Assembly: GCF_019355935.1 (NCBI RefSeq)
Contig: NZ_CP079925.1
Coordinates: 372,001-436,000 of the forward strand
DNA from: Comamonas sp. Y33R10-2
Lineage (GTDB): Bacteria; Pseudomonadota; Gammaproteobacteria; Burkholderiales; Burkholderiaceae_C
Direction: 5' to 3'
Length of the DNA: 64,000 nucleotides
In this document: piece after piece, positions 27,299-37,592 of the stretch
Layout: every line of letters begins with the position of its first letter
How positions within the stretch are numbered: position 1 is the stretch's first letter
The notes under the pieces: generated by a model
Databases searched by the model: none
What the model saw: only the letters and a program-made list of their open reading frames with translations
What the model was told of the DNA's origin: nothing
Position numbers and translations under genes: made by a program

Positions 27299-28522
27299 AT
27301 GTCGTTGGATATCGGTTTGCTCTGGTCAGTTGTCGTGGAATGGATGGCCAATGGCCTGTGGGATTTGTCTTGGTGGCAGTTGCTGCTGTACGCGCTGATC
27401 ACCACCCACTTCACGATTGCGGGCGTCACGATTTTTCTGCACCGCAGTCAGGCGCACCGCTCGCTTGACTTGGGGCCTGTTCCTTCGCACTTCTTTCGTT
27501 TTTGGCTGTGGCTGGGGACGGGCATGGTGACCAAGGAATGGGTTGCCATTCACCGCAAGCACCATGCCAAGTGCGAGACCACCGATGATCCGCATAGTCC
27601 CCAGACGCGAGGCCTTGGCAAGGTGATGCGCGAAGGTGCCGAGCTGTACCGCAGCGAAGCTAGTAACGCAGAAACCATCAAGAGGTTTGGCCACGGCACT
27701 CCTGATGACTGGCTGGAGCGCAATCTGTACTCCAAACATTCAGTTTGGGGCCCCACGCTGATGCTGATTCTCAACGTGGCGCTGTTTGGCGTCATCGGCC
27801 TGAGTATCTGGGCCGTGCAAATGGTCTGGATTCCGTTTTGGGCGGCGGGCGTGGTCAATGGCCTTGGCCACTTCTGGGGCTATCGCAATTACGAGGCCAG
27901 CGATGCCTCCACCAATCTGTCGCCCTGGGGCATCATCATTGGTGGCGAAGAGCTGCATAACAACCACCACACCTACCCAACGTCAGCCAAGTTCTCTGTC
28001 AAACCCTATGAGTTTGATATTGGCTGGCTCTATATCAGCATCCTGCAAAAGCTAGGCTGGGCCAAGGTCAAGAAGACACCGCCGCGCCTGCGCATGGGGG
28101 TGGTCAAGCCGGTGGCGGATGAGTTGACGCTGGAAGCCATCATTGCCAACCGCTACGAAGTCATGGCTCGCTATGCGCGTGGCGTGCGCTCTGCGGTTCA
28201 GCATGAACTGGACTTGCTCAAGCAAAAGCAGGCGCAAAAGTCAGAAGTCTCTTTGCTCAAGGGGGCTCAGCGCTGGCTGCATCGCGATGCAGAGAAGGTG
28301 CCTGAGCGTGCCCAGGGCCAGCTGGCGCAGGCGCGTGCCGCTCATCCGGTGATTGACCAGATGCTGATCATGCGTGAAGAGTTACGTCAGCTGTGGCTGA
28401 ATACTTCGCTCAGTCGTGAGCAGTTAACCAGTCAGCTGCAGACGTGGTGTCAGCGTGCCGAGGCCAGTGGTATTGCTGCGCTGAAAGAATTTTCTATGAA
28501 ACTTCGCGCTGTCCACGCCTGA
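27299..28522 (+). CDS. Membrane fatty acid desaturase (DesA-like acyl-lipid/acyl-CoA type)
   Basis: A 407-residue integral membrane di-iron desaturase. The three histidine boxes are HRSQAHR, HRKHHAKCE and HNNHHTYP. It introduces a double bond into membrane acyl chains, usually at delta-9, to adjust fluidity. A C-terminal extension of about 110 residues follows the desaturase core; it is helical and ends with EASGIAALKEFSMKLR, which resembles the C-terminal region of ISL3-type transposases. The start at 27299 is an ATG seven codons inside a slightly longer frame. Confidence 0.92.
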   Translation: MSLDIGLLWSVVVEWMANGLWDLSWWQLLLYALITTHFTIAGVTIFLHRSQAHRSLDLGPVPSHFFRFWLWLGTGMVTKEWVAIHRKHHAKCETTDDPHSPQTRGLGKVMREGAELYRSEASNAETIKRFGHGTPDDWLERNLYSKHSVWGPTLMLILNVALFGVIGLSIWAVQMVWIPFWAAGVVNGLGHFWGYRNYEASDASTNLSPWGIIIGGEELHNNHHTYPTSAKFSVKPYEFDIGWLYISILQKLGWAKVKKTPPRLRMGVVKPVADELTLEAIIANRYEVMARYARGVRSAVQHELDLLKQKQAQKSEVSLLKGAQRWLHRDAEKVPERAQGQLAQARAAHPVIDQMLIMREELRQLWLNTSLSREQLTSQLQTWCQRAEASGIAALKEFSMKLRAVHA

Positions 28523-28892
28523 GGTGGAGTTTGAACAGCTGTTGCCAGATTCTGGCCACGGCTGGCCTACCAGCTTTTGTTCCTTGCAGCCGTTCTGAAT
28601 CCATGTTGGTTTGCAGGCGGCTTTGCTCTTTGTGGACTTGAAGGCTTTGAACTGAAGCGGTTTTGCCCACTGCGCTTAGTTGCACCCAGGTGTTGCTAGG
28701 GCAGCGCCAACTTTGCCCGGTATGCAACTCTAAGATCTGGCTGAAATGATGATCACTGAAATCTAGCGGACTAATGGCCAGGCGAAGCGGGCCCTGTTGG
28801 CAGAACAGTTCGCAGCCTTGCTCAAGCTGCAGCGACAGCGCTAGTCCGCCGCAGAGTCTGTGTATTTTTGGGGTCAGGTCGGGTTGATGCAT
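28494..28892 (-). CDS. Hypothetical protein, weakly DUF2917-like
   Basis: A 132-residue ORF starting MHQPDLTPKIHRL. The first 80 residues show alternating hydrophobic pattern with LALSLQ, GPLRLAISP and LHTGQSWRCPSNTWVQLSA, reminiscent of the small beta-rich DUF2917 proteins often encoded divergently from a regulator in this group. No ribosome site is clear and its end overlaps the desaturase gene by 29 bases on the opposite strand. Divergent from the MocR gene. It could be a chance frame; I give it even odds or a little better. Confidence 0.5.
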   Translation of the reverse strand: MHQPDLTPKIHRLCGGLALSLQLEQGCELFCQQGPLRLAISPLDFSDHHFSQILELHTGQSWRCPSNTWVQLSAVGKTASVQSLQVHKEQSRLQTNMDSERLQGTKAGRPAVARIWQQLFKLHLRRGQREVS

Positions 28893-29088
28893 GGTAGCTT
28901 GAGGTCTGTGATTCAGGCCTTCAAGCGTAGATAAGAGCGGTATTTCAGAACAGACACAGCAAAGCGTTGGATTGCCATAGCAGTGCAGATTGCAGTTCAT
29001 CTGTTTCGGTATATTTTCCGATTGTCTGTATCTGTTGCAGAACAGGGCTTGCTGGCATGATTCCCTTCCAGTCGTTTGCTTTTGCCCC

Positions 29089-30618
29089 ATGCTGACTTCC
29101 TCCAACCCTGATTCCCCACCGGTCGATGATCTAGCAAGTGAGGTGCCTGGGCCGCTTTATCAGCGGCTGGCAGCCCACTACAGCGCGGCCATAGAGATGG
29201 GGGCTTTATGCCCTGGCGAGCGCATGCCATCGGTGCGCGAGTTGATGGCGCTGCATGGCGTCAGCCTTTCGACTGCATTGCAGGTGCTGCGATTTTTAGA
29301 AGCGCAGGGCTGCCTAGAGGCAAGGCCGCGTGTGGGCTACTTTGTGCGCGAGTCTGCTGCTGCGCGCATTCCTTTGACCAGCGAGCCAGATCTCAGCCAG
29401 CCTGTGGCGCCCAATCCGCATGCGCACTTCGTGGGGATCAATGAGCATATTTCCCTGCTGCTGGAGTGCGGACGCCAGGCCGAGGTCTATATGGATATAG
29501 GCGGCTGCACGCCGCCTGCAGCCCTGTTTGATCACCACTATCTGAACAAGACCGTCACCAAATTGCTGCGGGAGCATCCGACTCTGCTCTCGCAAGGACG
29601 CTCCTTGCTGGCCAATCAGGGCAACCACCCCTTGTTTCAGCAGGCTATGGCTCGGCGTGCTCTGGCCTCTGGCATTCGAGTGGCGCCGGCTGATGTGCTG
29701 GCGACGACGGGTAACTCTGAAGGGGTGAGTTTGGCGCTCGCGGCAGTGGCTTCGCCTGGCGACATGGTGGCCGTAGAGTCGCCCACCTATTACGGGCTGC
29801 TGCAGGTGGTGGAGTCGCTACAGCTCAAAACGCTGGAGATACCCTGCAGCCCGCGAACAGGTATGTCGATTGAGGCGCTGGAACTGGCCTTTCAGACCCA
29901 GCCGCGGCTCAAAGCTGTAGTGGTGGTGCCAGAGCTGCAGATGCCGCTGGGCGCACGCATGCCCGACGAACACAAAGCCAGATTGGTTGCACTGTGTGCA
30001 GCCCATGGTGCGGCGCTGATTGAAGATGACTCCTATGGGCTGTTTCTGGAGGGCAGTCAGTTGCCGCGGCCGCTTAAGGCCTGGGACAGCGCTTCGGGTA
30101 ATGTGATTTATTGCCAGGCGTTTAACAAAAGCTTGGCCCCGGGTCTGCGTCAGGGCTGGATGAATGCCGGTCAGTGGCATGGCCGGGTGCAGATGCTCAA
30201 ATTCGCTCAAAGCCGCAACACCCAGACCCTTGGGCAGTTGGTGGTCGCTGAGGTGCTGGGGTCACCGACGCATCAGCGCAGTCTGGAAAAGCTCAGGCAG
30301 CAACTCAAAAGGCAGCGTGAAGCTATGGCCAGACTGGTAGCCAGATACTTTCCCATAGGCACACGCATGAGTCTGCCTGCCGGTGGCTTGTGTTTATGGT
30401 TGGAGTTTCCTGCCGAAATGCGTACTTCAGACCTGTTTACTTCCGCTTTGAGGCAGGGTATCCGAATTGCGCCGGGCAGCATGTTCTCTAACTCGGGGCG
30501 TTACGAACATTGCATGCGGCTGGCTTGCACGCATGAGGTTGACGCCTTGATGGAGCGGGCGATGCAGGGGTTGGGTCGCATGGCCTGTCTGCAATTGGGG
30601 CAGAGCCCGCGCATTTGA
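29089..30618 (+). CDS. MocR-type transcription regulator (GntR winged helix fused to class I aminotransferase fold)
   Basis: A 509-residue protein. Residues 18-85 form a GntR winged helix (LYQRLAAHYSAAIEMG, GERMPSVRELMALHGVSLST); residues 120-500 are an aminotransferase fold with the PLP lysine in YCQAFNKSLAPGLR. MocR regulators sense PLP-linked metabolites and bind DNA near their own gene. The target here is unknown; the divergent small ORF is the nearest candidate. The ATG at 29089 is chosen for the family-length N-terminus. Confidence 0.9.
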   Translation: MLTSSNPDSPPVDDLASEVPGPLYQRLAAHYSAAIEMGALCPGERMPSVRELMALHGVSLSTALQVLRFLEAQGCLEARPRVGYFVRESAAARIPLTSEPDLSQPVAPNPHAHFVGINEHISLLLECGRQAEVYMDIGGCTPPAALFDHHYLNKTVTKLLREHPTLLSQGRSLLANQGNHPLFQQAMARRALASGIRVAPADVLATTGNSEGVSLALAAVASPGDMVAVESPTYYGLLQVVESLQLKTLEIPCSPRTGMSIEALELAFQTQPRLKAVVVVPELQMPLGARMPDEHKARLVALCAAHGAALIEDDSYGLFLEGSQLPRPLKAWDSASGNVIYCQAFNKSLAPGLRQGWMNAGQWHGRVQMLKFAQSRNTQTLGQLVVAEVLGSPTHQRSLEKLRQQLKRQREAMARLVARYFPIGTRMSLPAGGLCLWLEFPAEMRTSDLFTSALRQGIRIAPGSMFSNSGRYEHCMRLACTHEVDALMERAMQGLGRMACLQLGQSPRI

Positions 30619-30633
30619 ACGCGCCCGAGCATA

Positions 30634-30668
30634 AAAAAACCGCCTGCACTTGCGTGAGGCGGTTTTTT
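30634..30668. terminator. Bidirectional terminator between mocR-type gene and rpmG
   Basis: AAAAAACCGCCT pairs with AGGCGGTTTTTT; A and T tracts on both sides. It serves the convergent regulator gene and the rpmB-rpmG unit. Confidence 0.9.
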
Positions 30669-30683
30669 CAAGAAACGGCTGAA

Positions 30684-30854
30684 TTACTTCAGCTTGGTTT
30701 CCTTGTACTCGACATGCTTGCGAGCCTTGGGGTCGAACTTGATGATCGACATCTTTTCAGGCATCGTCTTCTTGTTCTTAGTTGTGGTGTAGAAGTGACC
30801 TGTGCCAGCAGTAGAAGCCAGCTTGATCTTTTCGCGTCCGCCTTTGGAAGCCAT
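30684..30854 (-). CDS. rpmG: 50S ribosomal protein L33
   Basis: A 56-residue basic ribosomal protein starting [19 protein letters not shown] and ending YKETKLK. It has no cysteines, so it is the zinc-independent (C-minus) form. It follows rpmB by 21 bases; AAGGAGAA lies before its ATG. The rpmB-rpmG pair is standard in proteobacteria. Confidence 0.98.
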   Translation of the reverse strand: MASKGGREKIKLASTAGTGHFYTTTKNKKTMPEKMSIIKFDPKARKHVEYKETKLK

Positions 30855-30875
30855 GTTGATTCTCCTTAGTGGAAA

Positions 30876-31109
30876 TTAAGCTTGGCCACGGGCGCGCATA
30901 TCTGCGAGCACGGAGTCGATGCCGTTCTTGTCGATCAAACGCAGAGCAGCGCTGGAAACGCGCAGGCGCACCCAACGGTTTTCTGTTTCGACCCAGAAAC
31001 GACGATGCTGCAGGTTAGGCAGGAAACGACGCTTGGTCTTGTTGTTTGCGTGGGAAACATTGTTGCCCACCATGGGCTTCTTGCCCGTAACTTCACATAC
31101 GCGTGCCAT
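30876..31109 (-). CDS. rpmB: 50S ribosomal protein L28
   Basis: A 77-residue protein starting [20 protein letters not shown] and ending DMRARGQA. Only one cysteine is present, so no zinc site. First gene of rpmB-rpmG; the upstream 287 bases up to trxB include its promoter region and the trxB terminator. Confidence 0.98.
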   Translation of the reverse strand: MARVCEVTGKKPMVGNNVSHANNKTKRRFLPNLQHRRFWVETENRWVRLRVSSAALRLIDKNGIDSVLADMRARGQA

Positions 31110-31317
31110 TTGGACACTCCGATAGTTGAATCGGCTGTCAGCGCTGCCACTCTGCATTGCGCAGAAGGTTGCCGACAACCTCACCTCGCCAGTTTGTAAT
31201 GGGTGGCGGTAGCCCGATTGCGGAAGTCCTGATGGCACAAACATAAAAAAGCGCAAAGAAGCGCTTGATCTGTACTACCGAGAATTCAGCAAAGTCTTCG
31301 ATTATAGCGTTTTCAAT

Positions 31318-31354
31318 AAAAAACCCCTGAGGCTGGCCAAAGAAGGCCAAGCTC
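31318..31354 (-). terminator. Terminator after trxB
   Basis: On the minus strand an imperfect stem of about 14 pairs (CCCTTGAGCTTGGCC with GGCCAGCCTCAGGG) is followed by TTTTTT. Confidence 0.8.
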
Positions 31355-31396
31355 AAGGGCTTTTGCGAGAGTTGCTAATGCAGCGTTAGCTGCTAA

Positions 31397-32611
<1,215 letters not shown>

Positions 32612-34981
32612 ATGACATACACACTGAACGCCTCGAAGGCGTCTTCTTCCAGTAAATCCAAATCCCGGGCGAGTACGCCGCGCTATGGCGTGATTCGCTT
32701 TAGCCAGGAGGTTTTGCTGTTGATTGGCCTGCTGGCTTTGGTTTTTTGGCTCACTGCCATGCTGACCTATTCGCCGCAGGATCCCGCCTGGTCCACTTCA
32801 GGAACTGGGCAAAAAGCATTTGTTGAAAACTGGATGGGCCGTGTTGGCGCTTGGCTGGCTGATGCCTGCTATTTCGGTTTTGGTATCTCCACCTGGTGGT
32901 TGGGGCTGGCGGCTTTACAGACTTGGATTACATCGCTGGTGCGCTGGATGCGTGGCGGTATGAACAAAGATGGCTCGCCCTTGGCGCTGATGCCGCTGTG
33001 GCGTCGCCGCTTTTTGTTCTGGGGCGGCTTGGCCATCTTGATGGTGGCCAGTTGCGCCTTGGAGTGGACGCGCCTTTACCGCTTCGAGAACATGTTGCCC
33101 GGCCCGGCTGGCGGCGTATTTGGTTATATGGTGGGCTTTAATAGCCTCAAATGGCTGGGCTTTGCAGGCTCGGGCCTGATTGGCATTTGCCTGTTTGTAC
33201 TGGGCGCGGCCATGGTGTTTGGCTTCTCATGGGGCTCGCTGGCCGAAGCTTTGGGTTCTCGTTTGGATGGACTGGTGCAGTTTGGCCGCGAGCGCCGCGA
33301 GATTGCCAAGGACGTTTCGGTCGGTAAAAAAGCCGCCCGTGAGCGCGAGGAAGTCGTCTTCGACCGCATGGACGCTGAAATCAGCATACCTGTGCATCAG
33401 CCGGTGCAAATCATTGAGCCTGTGCTGCAAGAAGCTGCCCAGCCCAGCGCCCGCGTGGTCAAGGAGCGCCAAAAGCCGCTGTTCACCGATCACCCCGACA
33501 GCAAGCTGCCGCAGGTCGATTTGCTCGATGAAGCGCCGCAGCGTCAGGAGTCGGTTTCTGCGGAAACGCTGGAGATGACCAGCCGCCTGATTGAAAAGCG
33601 CCTGAAAGACTTTGGTGTGGATGTGCGCGTGGTCGCAGCAATGCCCGGCCCAGTCATCACTCGGTATGAAATTGAGCCTGCCACGGGCGTCAAGGGCTCG
33701 CAGATCGTCAATCTGGCCAAGGATTTGGCGCGTTCGCTGTCCCTGGTGTCGATTCGCGTGATCGAAACAATTCCCGGCAAAAACTTCATGGCGCTGGAGT
33801 TGCCTAACGCCAAGCGCCACTCGATTCGTCTGTCTGAAGTGCTGGGCTCGCAGGTCTATCACGATGCTAAGAGCATGCTGACCATGGGCTTGGGCAAAGA
33901 CATTGTGGGCAACCCCGTAGTGGCCGATCTGGCCAAGATGCCTCACGTGTTGGTGGCGGGTACGACTGGATCCGGTAAGTCGGTCGGTATCAACGCCATG
34001 ATTTTGTCTCTGCTCTACAAGGCTGAGGCACGGGATGTGCGCCTGCTGATGATCGACCCCAAAATGCTGGAAATGTCGGTCTACGAAGGCATTCCCCACC
34101 TGCTGTGCCCCGTAGTGACGGATATGAAGCAGGCGGCTAACGGCCTGAACTGGTGCGTGGCCGAGATGGAGCGCCGCTACAAGCTGATGAGCAAGATGGG
34201 CGTGCGCAATCTGGCGGGCTACAACACCAAAATTGATGATGCCAAGGCGCGTGAGGAATCTATTCCCAACCCCTTTAGCCTGACGCCCGAGGAGCCCGAG
34301 CCGCTGCAGCGCCTGCCGCATATCGTTGTGGTGATTGACGAGCTGGCCGACTTGATGATGGTCGTGGGCAAGAAAATTGAAGAGCTGATTGCTCGCTTGG
34401 CGCAAAAAGCGCGTGCGGCTGGCATTCACCTGATTTTGGCAACCCAGCGCCCCAGCGTGGATGTGATCACCGGCCTGATTAAGGCCAACATTCCCACGCG
34501 TATTGCGTTCTCCGTGGGCTCCAAGATCGACAGCCGTACGATTTTGGATCAGATGGGTGCTGAAGCTTTGCTGGGCATGGGCGACATGCTCTACATGGCC
34601 AGTGGCACAGGCCAGCCTATTCGCGTGCACGGCGCTTTTGTGTCGGACGACGAAGTACACCGCGTGGTGAACTACCTCAAAGAACAGGGCGAGCCTGACT
34701 ATATCGAAGGCATTTTGGAAGGCGGAACCGTCGATGGCGACGGGGATGCTAGCGGTGAGGGCGGCGGCGGTGGCGGCGAGAAAGACGAGCTGTATGACCA
34801 AGCCGTGGAAATTGTGCTCAAAGACCGCAAGGCCAGCATTTCTTACGTACAGCGCAAACTGCGCATTGGCTACAACCGCTCTGCCAATTTGCTCGAGCAG
34901 ATGGAGCAAGCTGGGCTGGTTAGCTCGCTAACATCCAGCGGGCAGCGTGACGTATTAGTTCCGAACCGGGACGCCTCCTGA
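32612..34981 (+). CDS. ftsK: DNA translocase FtsK
   Basis: A 789-residue divisome protein that anchors in the septum and pumps chromosome termini. Four N-terminal membrane segments (to about 205), a short linker (to about 310), then the motor: Walker [14 protein letters not shown] near 450, Walker [13 protein letters not shown] near 575, and the C-terminal gamma winged helix (730-785) with [20 protein letters not shown] that reads KOPS. An acidic/glycine linker ([14 protein letters not shown]) joins motor and gamma. The ATG has no good ribosome site; AAGG is 16 bases away. lolA follows. Confidence 0.96.
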   Translation: MTYTLNASKASSSSKSKSRASTPRYGVIRFSQEVLLLIGLLALVFWLTAMLTYSPQDPAWSTSGTGQKAFVENWMGRVGAWLADACYFGFGISTWWLGLAALQTWITSLVRWMRGGMNKDGSPLALMPLWRRRFLFWGGLAILMVASCALEWTRLYRFENMLPGPAGGVFGYMVGFNSLKWLGFAGSGLIGICLFVLGAAMVFGFSWGSLAEALGSRLDGLVQFGRERREIAKDVSVGKKAAREREEVVFDRMDAEISIPVHQPVQIIEPVLQEAAQPSARVVKERQKPLFTDHPDSKLPQVDLLDEAPQRQESVSAETLEMTSRLIEKRLKDFGVDVRVVAAMPGPVITRYEIEPATGVKGSQIVNLAKDLARSLSLVSIRVIETIPGKNFMALELPNAKRHSIRLSEVLGSQVYHDAKSMLTMGLGKDIVGNPVVADLAKMPHVLVAGTTGSGKSVGINAMILSLLYKAEARDVRLLMIDPKMLEMSVYEGIPHLLCPVVTDMKQAANGLNWCVAEMERRYKLMSKMGVRNLAGYNTKIDDAKAREESIPNPFSLTPEEPEPLQRLPHIVVVIDELADLMMVVGKKIEELIARLAQKARAAGIHLILATQRPSVDVITGLIKANIPTRIAFSVGSKIDSRTILDQMGAEALLGMGDMLYMASGTGQPIRVHGAFVSDDEVHRVVNYLKEQGEPDYIEGILEGGTVDGDGDASGEGGGGGGEKDELYDQAVEIVLKDRKASISYVQRKLRIGYNRSANLLEQMEQAGLVSSLTSSGQRDVLVPNRDAS

Positions 34982-34984
34982 ACT

Positions 34985-35070
34985 GCTTTGCGGCTTCCCC
35001 TTCTCAGGGGCGTAGTTGGGGGCGATACCTTCGCTGCGAGGCGGCTGTTGCTTGGTGCCCCTCTGATGGG
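34985..35070. repeat. GC-rich interspersed repeat, copy 2
   Basis: Sits in the ftsK-lolA spacer and shares TCGCTGCGAGGCGGC (35031-35045), plus a CGGCTTCCCC...GGGG pattern, with the copy at 23213-23292. It lies on an otherwise co-directional transcript and could form strong RNA hairpins between the two genes. Confidence 0.65.
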
Positions 35071-35107
35071 GATGCATAGCTGATAGACAGAAATTTTTGG
35101 AGAAAAG

Positions 35108-35743
35108 ATGAAACGTCTTTTGACTGCAATTTTGATAGCAGGTAGTGCAGGCGCTGCCTTGGCTGACGGCTTGAAAAGCCTTGAATCTTTTATGAAAAAC
35201 ACCCGTGCTGGCAAGGCCGAGTTCACGCAAACTGTGACCTCTCCACCCAAGCAGGGGCAGGAAGTGCGCGCCAAGGTGTCTAGCGGCAGCTTTGAATTTC
35301 AGCGCCCCGGCAAGTTTCGCTTTAACTACGTGAAACCGTTCGAGCAGCTGATCGTTGCCGATGGCAAGACGCTGTGGCTGTATGACGCCGATCTCAATCA
35401 AGTCACAGAGCGCGCACAGGCGCAGGCTCTGGGTAGCACGCCAGCGGCAATTTTGACTTCGGCGACGGACTTGAAGGCGCTGAAGGCAGACTTTGAGCTG
35501 AGCAACGAGCCCAATGACGATGGCATGGAATGGGTGTCGGCGGCGCCTAAGCAAAAGGGCGGTCAGCTCAAAAGCGTGCGCATTGGCTTTACGCCCGAAG
35601 GACAATTGGCGGCTTTGAGCATTGAAGACAGCTTTGGCCAAAACTCGCTGATGAAGTTCAAGTCTTTGCAGGCGCAGGCTTCTTTGCCCACTTCGACCTT
35701 CCAGTTCGTCGCGCCCAAGGGCGCGGATGTGCTCAAGCAGTAA
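35108..35743 (+). CDS. lolA: Outer-membrane lipoprotein carrier protein LolA
   Basis: A 211-residue periplasmic chaperone that ferries lipoproteins from LolCDE to LolB. A signal peptide of about 19 residues (MKRLLTAILIAGSAGAALA) precedes the mature protein; KAEFTQTV, GSFEFQRPGKFRFNY and EQLIVADGKTLWLYD are family motifs. GGAGAAAAG precedes the ATG. The signal-peptide codons contain ATTTTGATAGCAGGTAGTGC, nearly the interspersed palindrome core. It follows ftsK as in many proteobacteria. Confidence 0.95.
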   Translation: MKRLLTAILIAGSAGAALADGLKSLESFMKNTRAGKAEFTQTVTSPPKQGQEVRAKVSSGSFEFQRPGKFRFNYVKPFEQLIVADGKTLWLYDADLNQVTERAQAQALGSTPAAILTSATDLKALKADFELSNEPNDDGMEWVSAAPKQKGGQLKSVRIGFTPEGQLAALSIEDSFGQNSLMKFKSLQAQASLPTSTFQFVAPKGADVLKQ

Positions 35744-35761
35744 GCCTGGCCCCTCCATAAG

Positions 35762-35797
35762 AAAAGGCCTGCAGAATAATATTTGCAGGCCTTTTTT
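35762..35797. terminator. Bidirectional terminator between lolA and brnQ
   Basis: AAAAGGCCTGCA (35762-35773) pairs with TGCAGGCCTTTT (35784-35795) around a 10-base AT loop. Confidence 0.9.
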
Positions 35798-35800
35798 ATG

Positions 35801-35859
35801 ACTTAAATGGACTGAAGTCCTTGTAAATCAATGACTCGTAGCTTCTACTTTTATAGCAA
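35801..35859. repeat. Interspersed palindrome, AAGTC/GACTT subtype
   Basis: Read on the minus strand it contains GAGTCATTG...AAGGACTT flanked by GCTATAAAAG. Similar sequences lie at 45125-45170 and 58053-58110, each also between convergent genes. Confidence 0.5.
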
Positions 35860-37191
35860 TCAAGCCTGCTGAGTGTGAGCGCTTTGCTTGCTGCCAGACA
35901 TAAAGTCCAGCACACCAGCAATCACCAGCACACAGACGACTGGGACAACCCAGCCCATGCCCATGGCAGCGCCGGGCAAGTGGTCCAGCCATGCGGGGAC
36001 GAGGGAGTTGAAGTTGGCGGCCTTGGCTGCATCAAACAGGCCAAAGACCAGAGCCACCAGCATGACGGGGATGTAAACGCGTGAAGGCTGGTTCCAGCGG
36101 CACAGCAGACCCAGCGCAATCAAAGCGATGGCAAGCGGGTACAGACCCACCAGCACCGGCACGGCCACAGCAATCAGTTGGGCCAGGCCTTGGTTGGCAA
36201 CGGCGGTGCTGAAGACCGACAAGGCAATGACCATGGTGCGGTAAGAGATGCCTGTGAGGTCGCTGAAGAAGCTGCTGCAGGCGGTGATCAAGCCAATACC
36301 AGTGGTCAGGCAGGCCAGCATGATGACGATGGCCAGCAGCCACAGACCGGCGGGGCCAAAAGTTTTTTGCACAAAGGCGGTCAAAATTTGCACGCCGGTG
36401 GTGGCATTGGCTGCCAAGTCGCTATGGGTCGCGCCCAGATACATCAGCGATGCATAGACCAAGCCTAGGCAAATGGCGGCAATGATGCCGGCGTAGATGC
36501 AGTAGCGCGTGTGCAGTTTGCTGTCCGTAACGCCCGCGGCCTTGATGGCGTTGACGATGACGATGCCAAAGATCAGCGAGGCCAGAGCGTCCATAGTCTG
36601 GTAGCCCTGCAAAAAGCCTTCGGCAAATGCAGCAGTGCTGCTGGCATAAGCCTCAGTGCTGACGCTGTAGCCGCCCACAGGGGCCAGCACGGCAGAGCCG
36701 CCGAGCACCGTCAGAGCCAAGATCAGCACGGGGGTGATGATCTTGCCTACGTTGTCCATCAGCTTGCCGGGAAATAGTGACAGCAGTGCCACGGCTACAA
36801 AGTAGGCAATGGTGAAGGCCAGCAGCATGCCGGGGGTGTTACCCACAAAGGGTGCCAAGCCCATCTCAAACGAGACGGTGGCGGTGCGGGGTGTAGCAAA
36901 CAGGGGGCCAATGGTCAGGTAGATGGCGACTGCCAGTACCAAGCCGGCAATGCGGCCCATGGGGCTAGTCAAGGTGTCCAGACCGCCACCCACGCGGGCT
37001 ACGGCAATAACGCCCAGCAAGGGCAAGCCCACGCCAGTGAGCAAAAAGCCAGCCGATGCGCCTACCAAGTTGTCGCCTGCAGCCATGCCGACCATGGGCG
37101 GGAAGATGATGTTGCCTGCGCCCAGGAACAGGGCAAAGGTCATGAAGCCGAGGGCAAAAATATCCCACGTCTTGAGTTTTGTCATACGCAT
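35860..37191 (-). CDS. brnQ: Branched-chain amino acid transporter (LIVCS family)
   Basis: A 443-residue sodium-coupled carrier for Leu, Ile and Val with about 12 membrane segments. The N-terminal WDIFALGFMTFALFLGAGNI and IIFPPMVG motifs are diagnostic. The start is the ATG at 37191 or the one at 37185; neither has a clear ribosome site. It is inserted, in reverse orientation, between lolA and rarA, which are usually neighbours. Confidence 0.93.
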   Translation of the reverse strand: MRMTKLKTWDIFALGFMTFALFLGAGNIIFPPMVGMAAGDNLVGASAGFLLTGVGLPLLGVIAVARVGGGLDTLTSPMGRIAGLVLAVAIYLTIGPLFATPRTATVSFEMGLAPFVGNTPGMLLAFTIAYFVAVALLSLFPGKLMDNVGKIITPVLILALTVLGGSAVLAPVGGYSVSTEAYASSTAAFAEGFLQGYQTMDALASLIFGIVIVNAIKAAGVTDSKLHTRYCIYAGIIAAICLGLVYASLMYLGATHSDLAANATTGVQILTAFVQKTFGPAGLWLLAIVIMLACLTTGIGLITACSSFFSDLTGISYRTMVIALSVFSTAVANQGLAQLIAVAVPVLVGLYPLAIALIALGLLCRWNQPSRVYIPVMLVALVFGLFDAAKAANFNSLVPAWLDHLPGAAMGMGWVVPVVCVLVIAGVLDFMSGSKQSAHTQQA

Positions 37192-37592
37192 AGGGACCGG
37201 TGCACGCCGCTCACAGCAGCGCGCCCAGAGTCAGTTTGAATCAAGGAAAGATGCGGATGCTGTCGATTGAGTGCTGGCTGGCGGCAGGTAGCCGTATCAG
37301 TCTCAGGCATTGCCTTCCCAAGGTGGTGGGGCGGGCAATGAATCTAAACGCGCTGCCGAATCTGAGGAGCCTGGCTTTTGGCAGGCAGAGCAGGGGCAGT
37401 ACCTCCATTTGTGCGAGGGGTGGCCTCGTTAAATAGAGAAATTAATCCGTTAAACCACTATTTTCTCTTAAGGTAAAGTCTGATAAGAAATAAAGGTTAA
37501 CGTGGGTAAGTGCTGGCTACGAGCTGACGTAAACAAGCAAGCAGCCCCCTTTTGCTGCGTGCTAGGCCTGTGCGTTGGATACTTGAGGGGTT
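37192..37592. other. Intergenic region between divergent brnQ and rarA
   Basis: About 400 bases with no supported gene. An AT-rich stretch at 37430-37500 (ATTTTCTCTTAAGG...GATAAGAAATAAAGG) is the likeliest rarA promoter area. No strong hairpin or known binding site is apparent. Confidence 0.5.

Noticed and set aside
33227..34909. Open frame of 560 codons antisense to ftsK
   Set aside because: His/Gln-rich shadow of a well-conserved gene; no ribosome site or motif.
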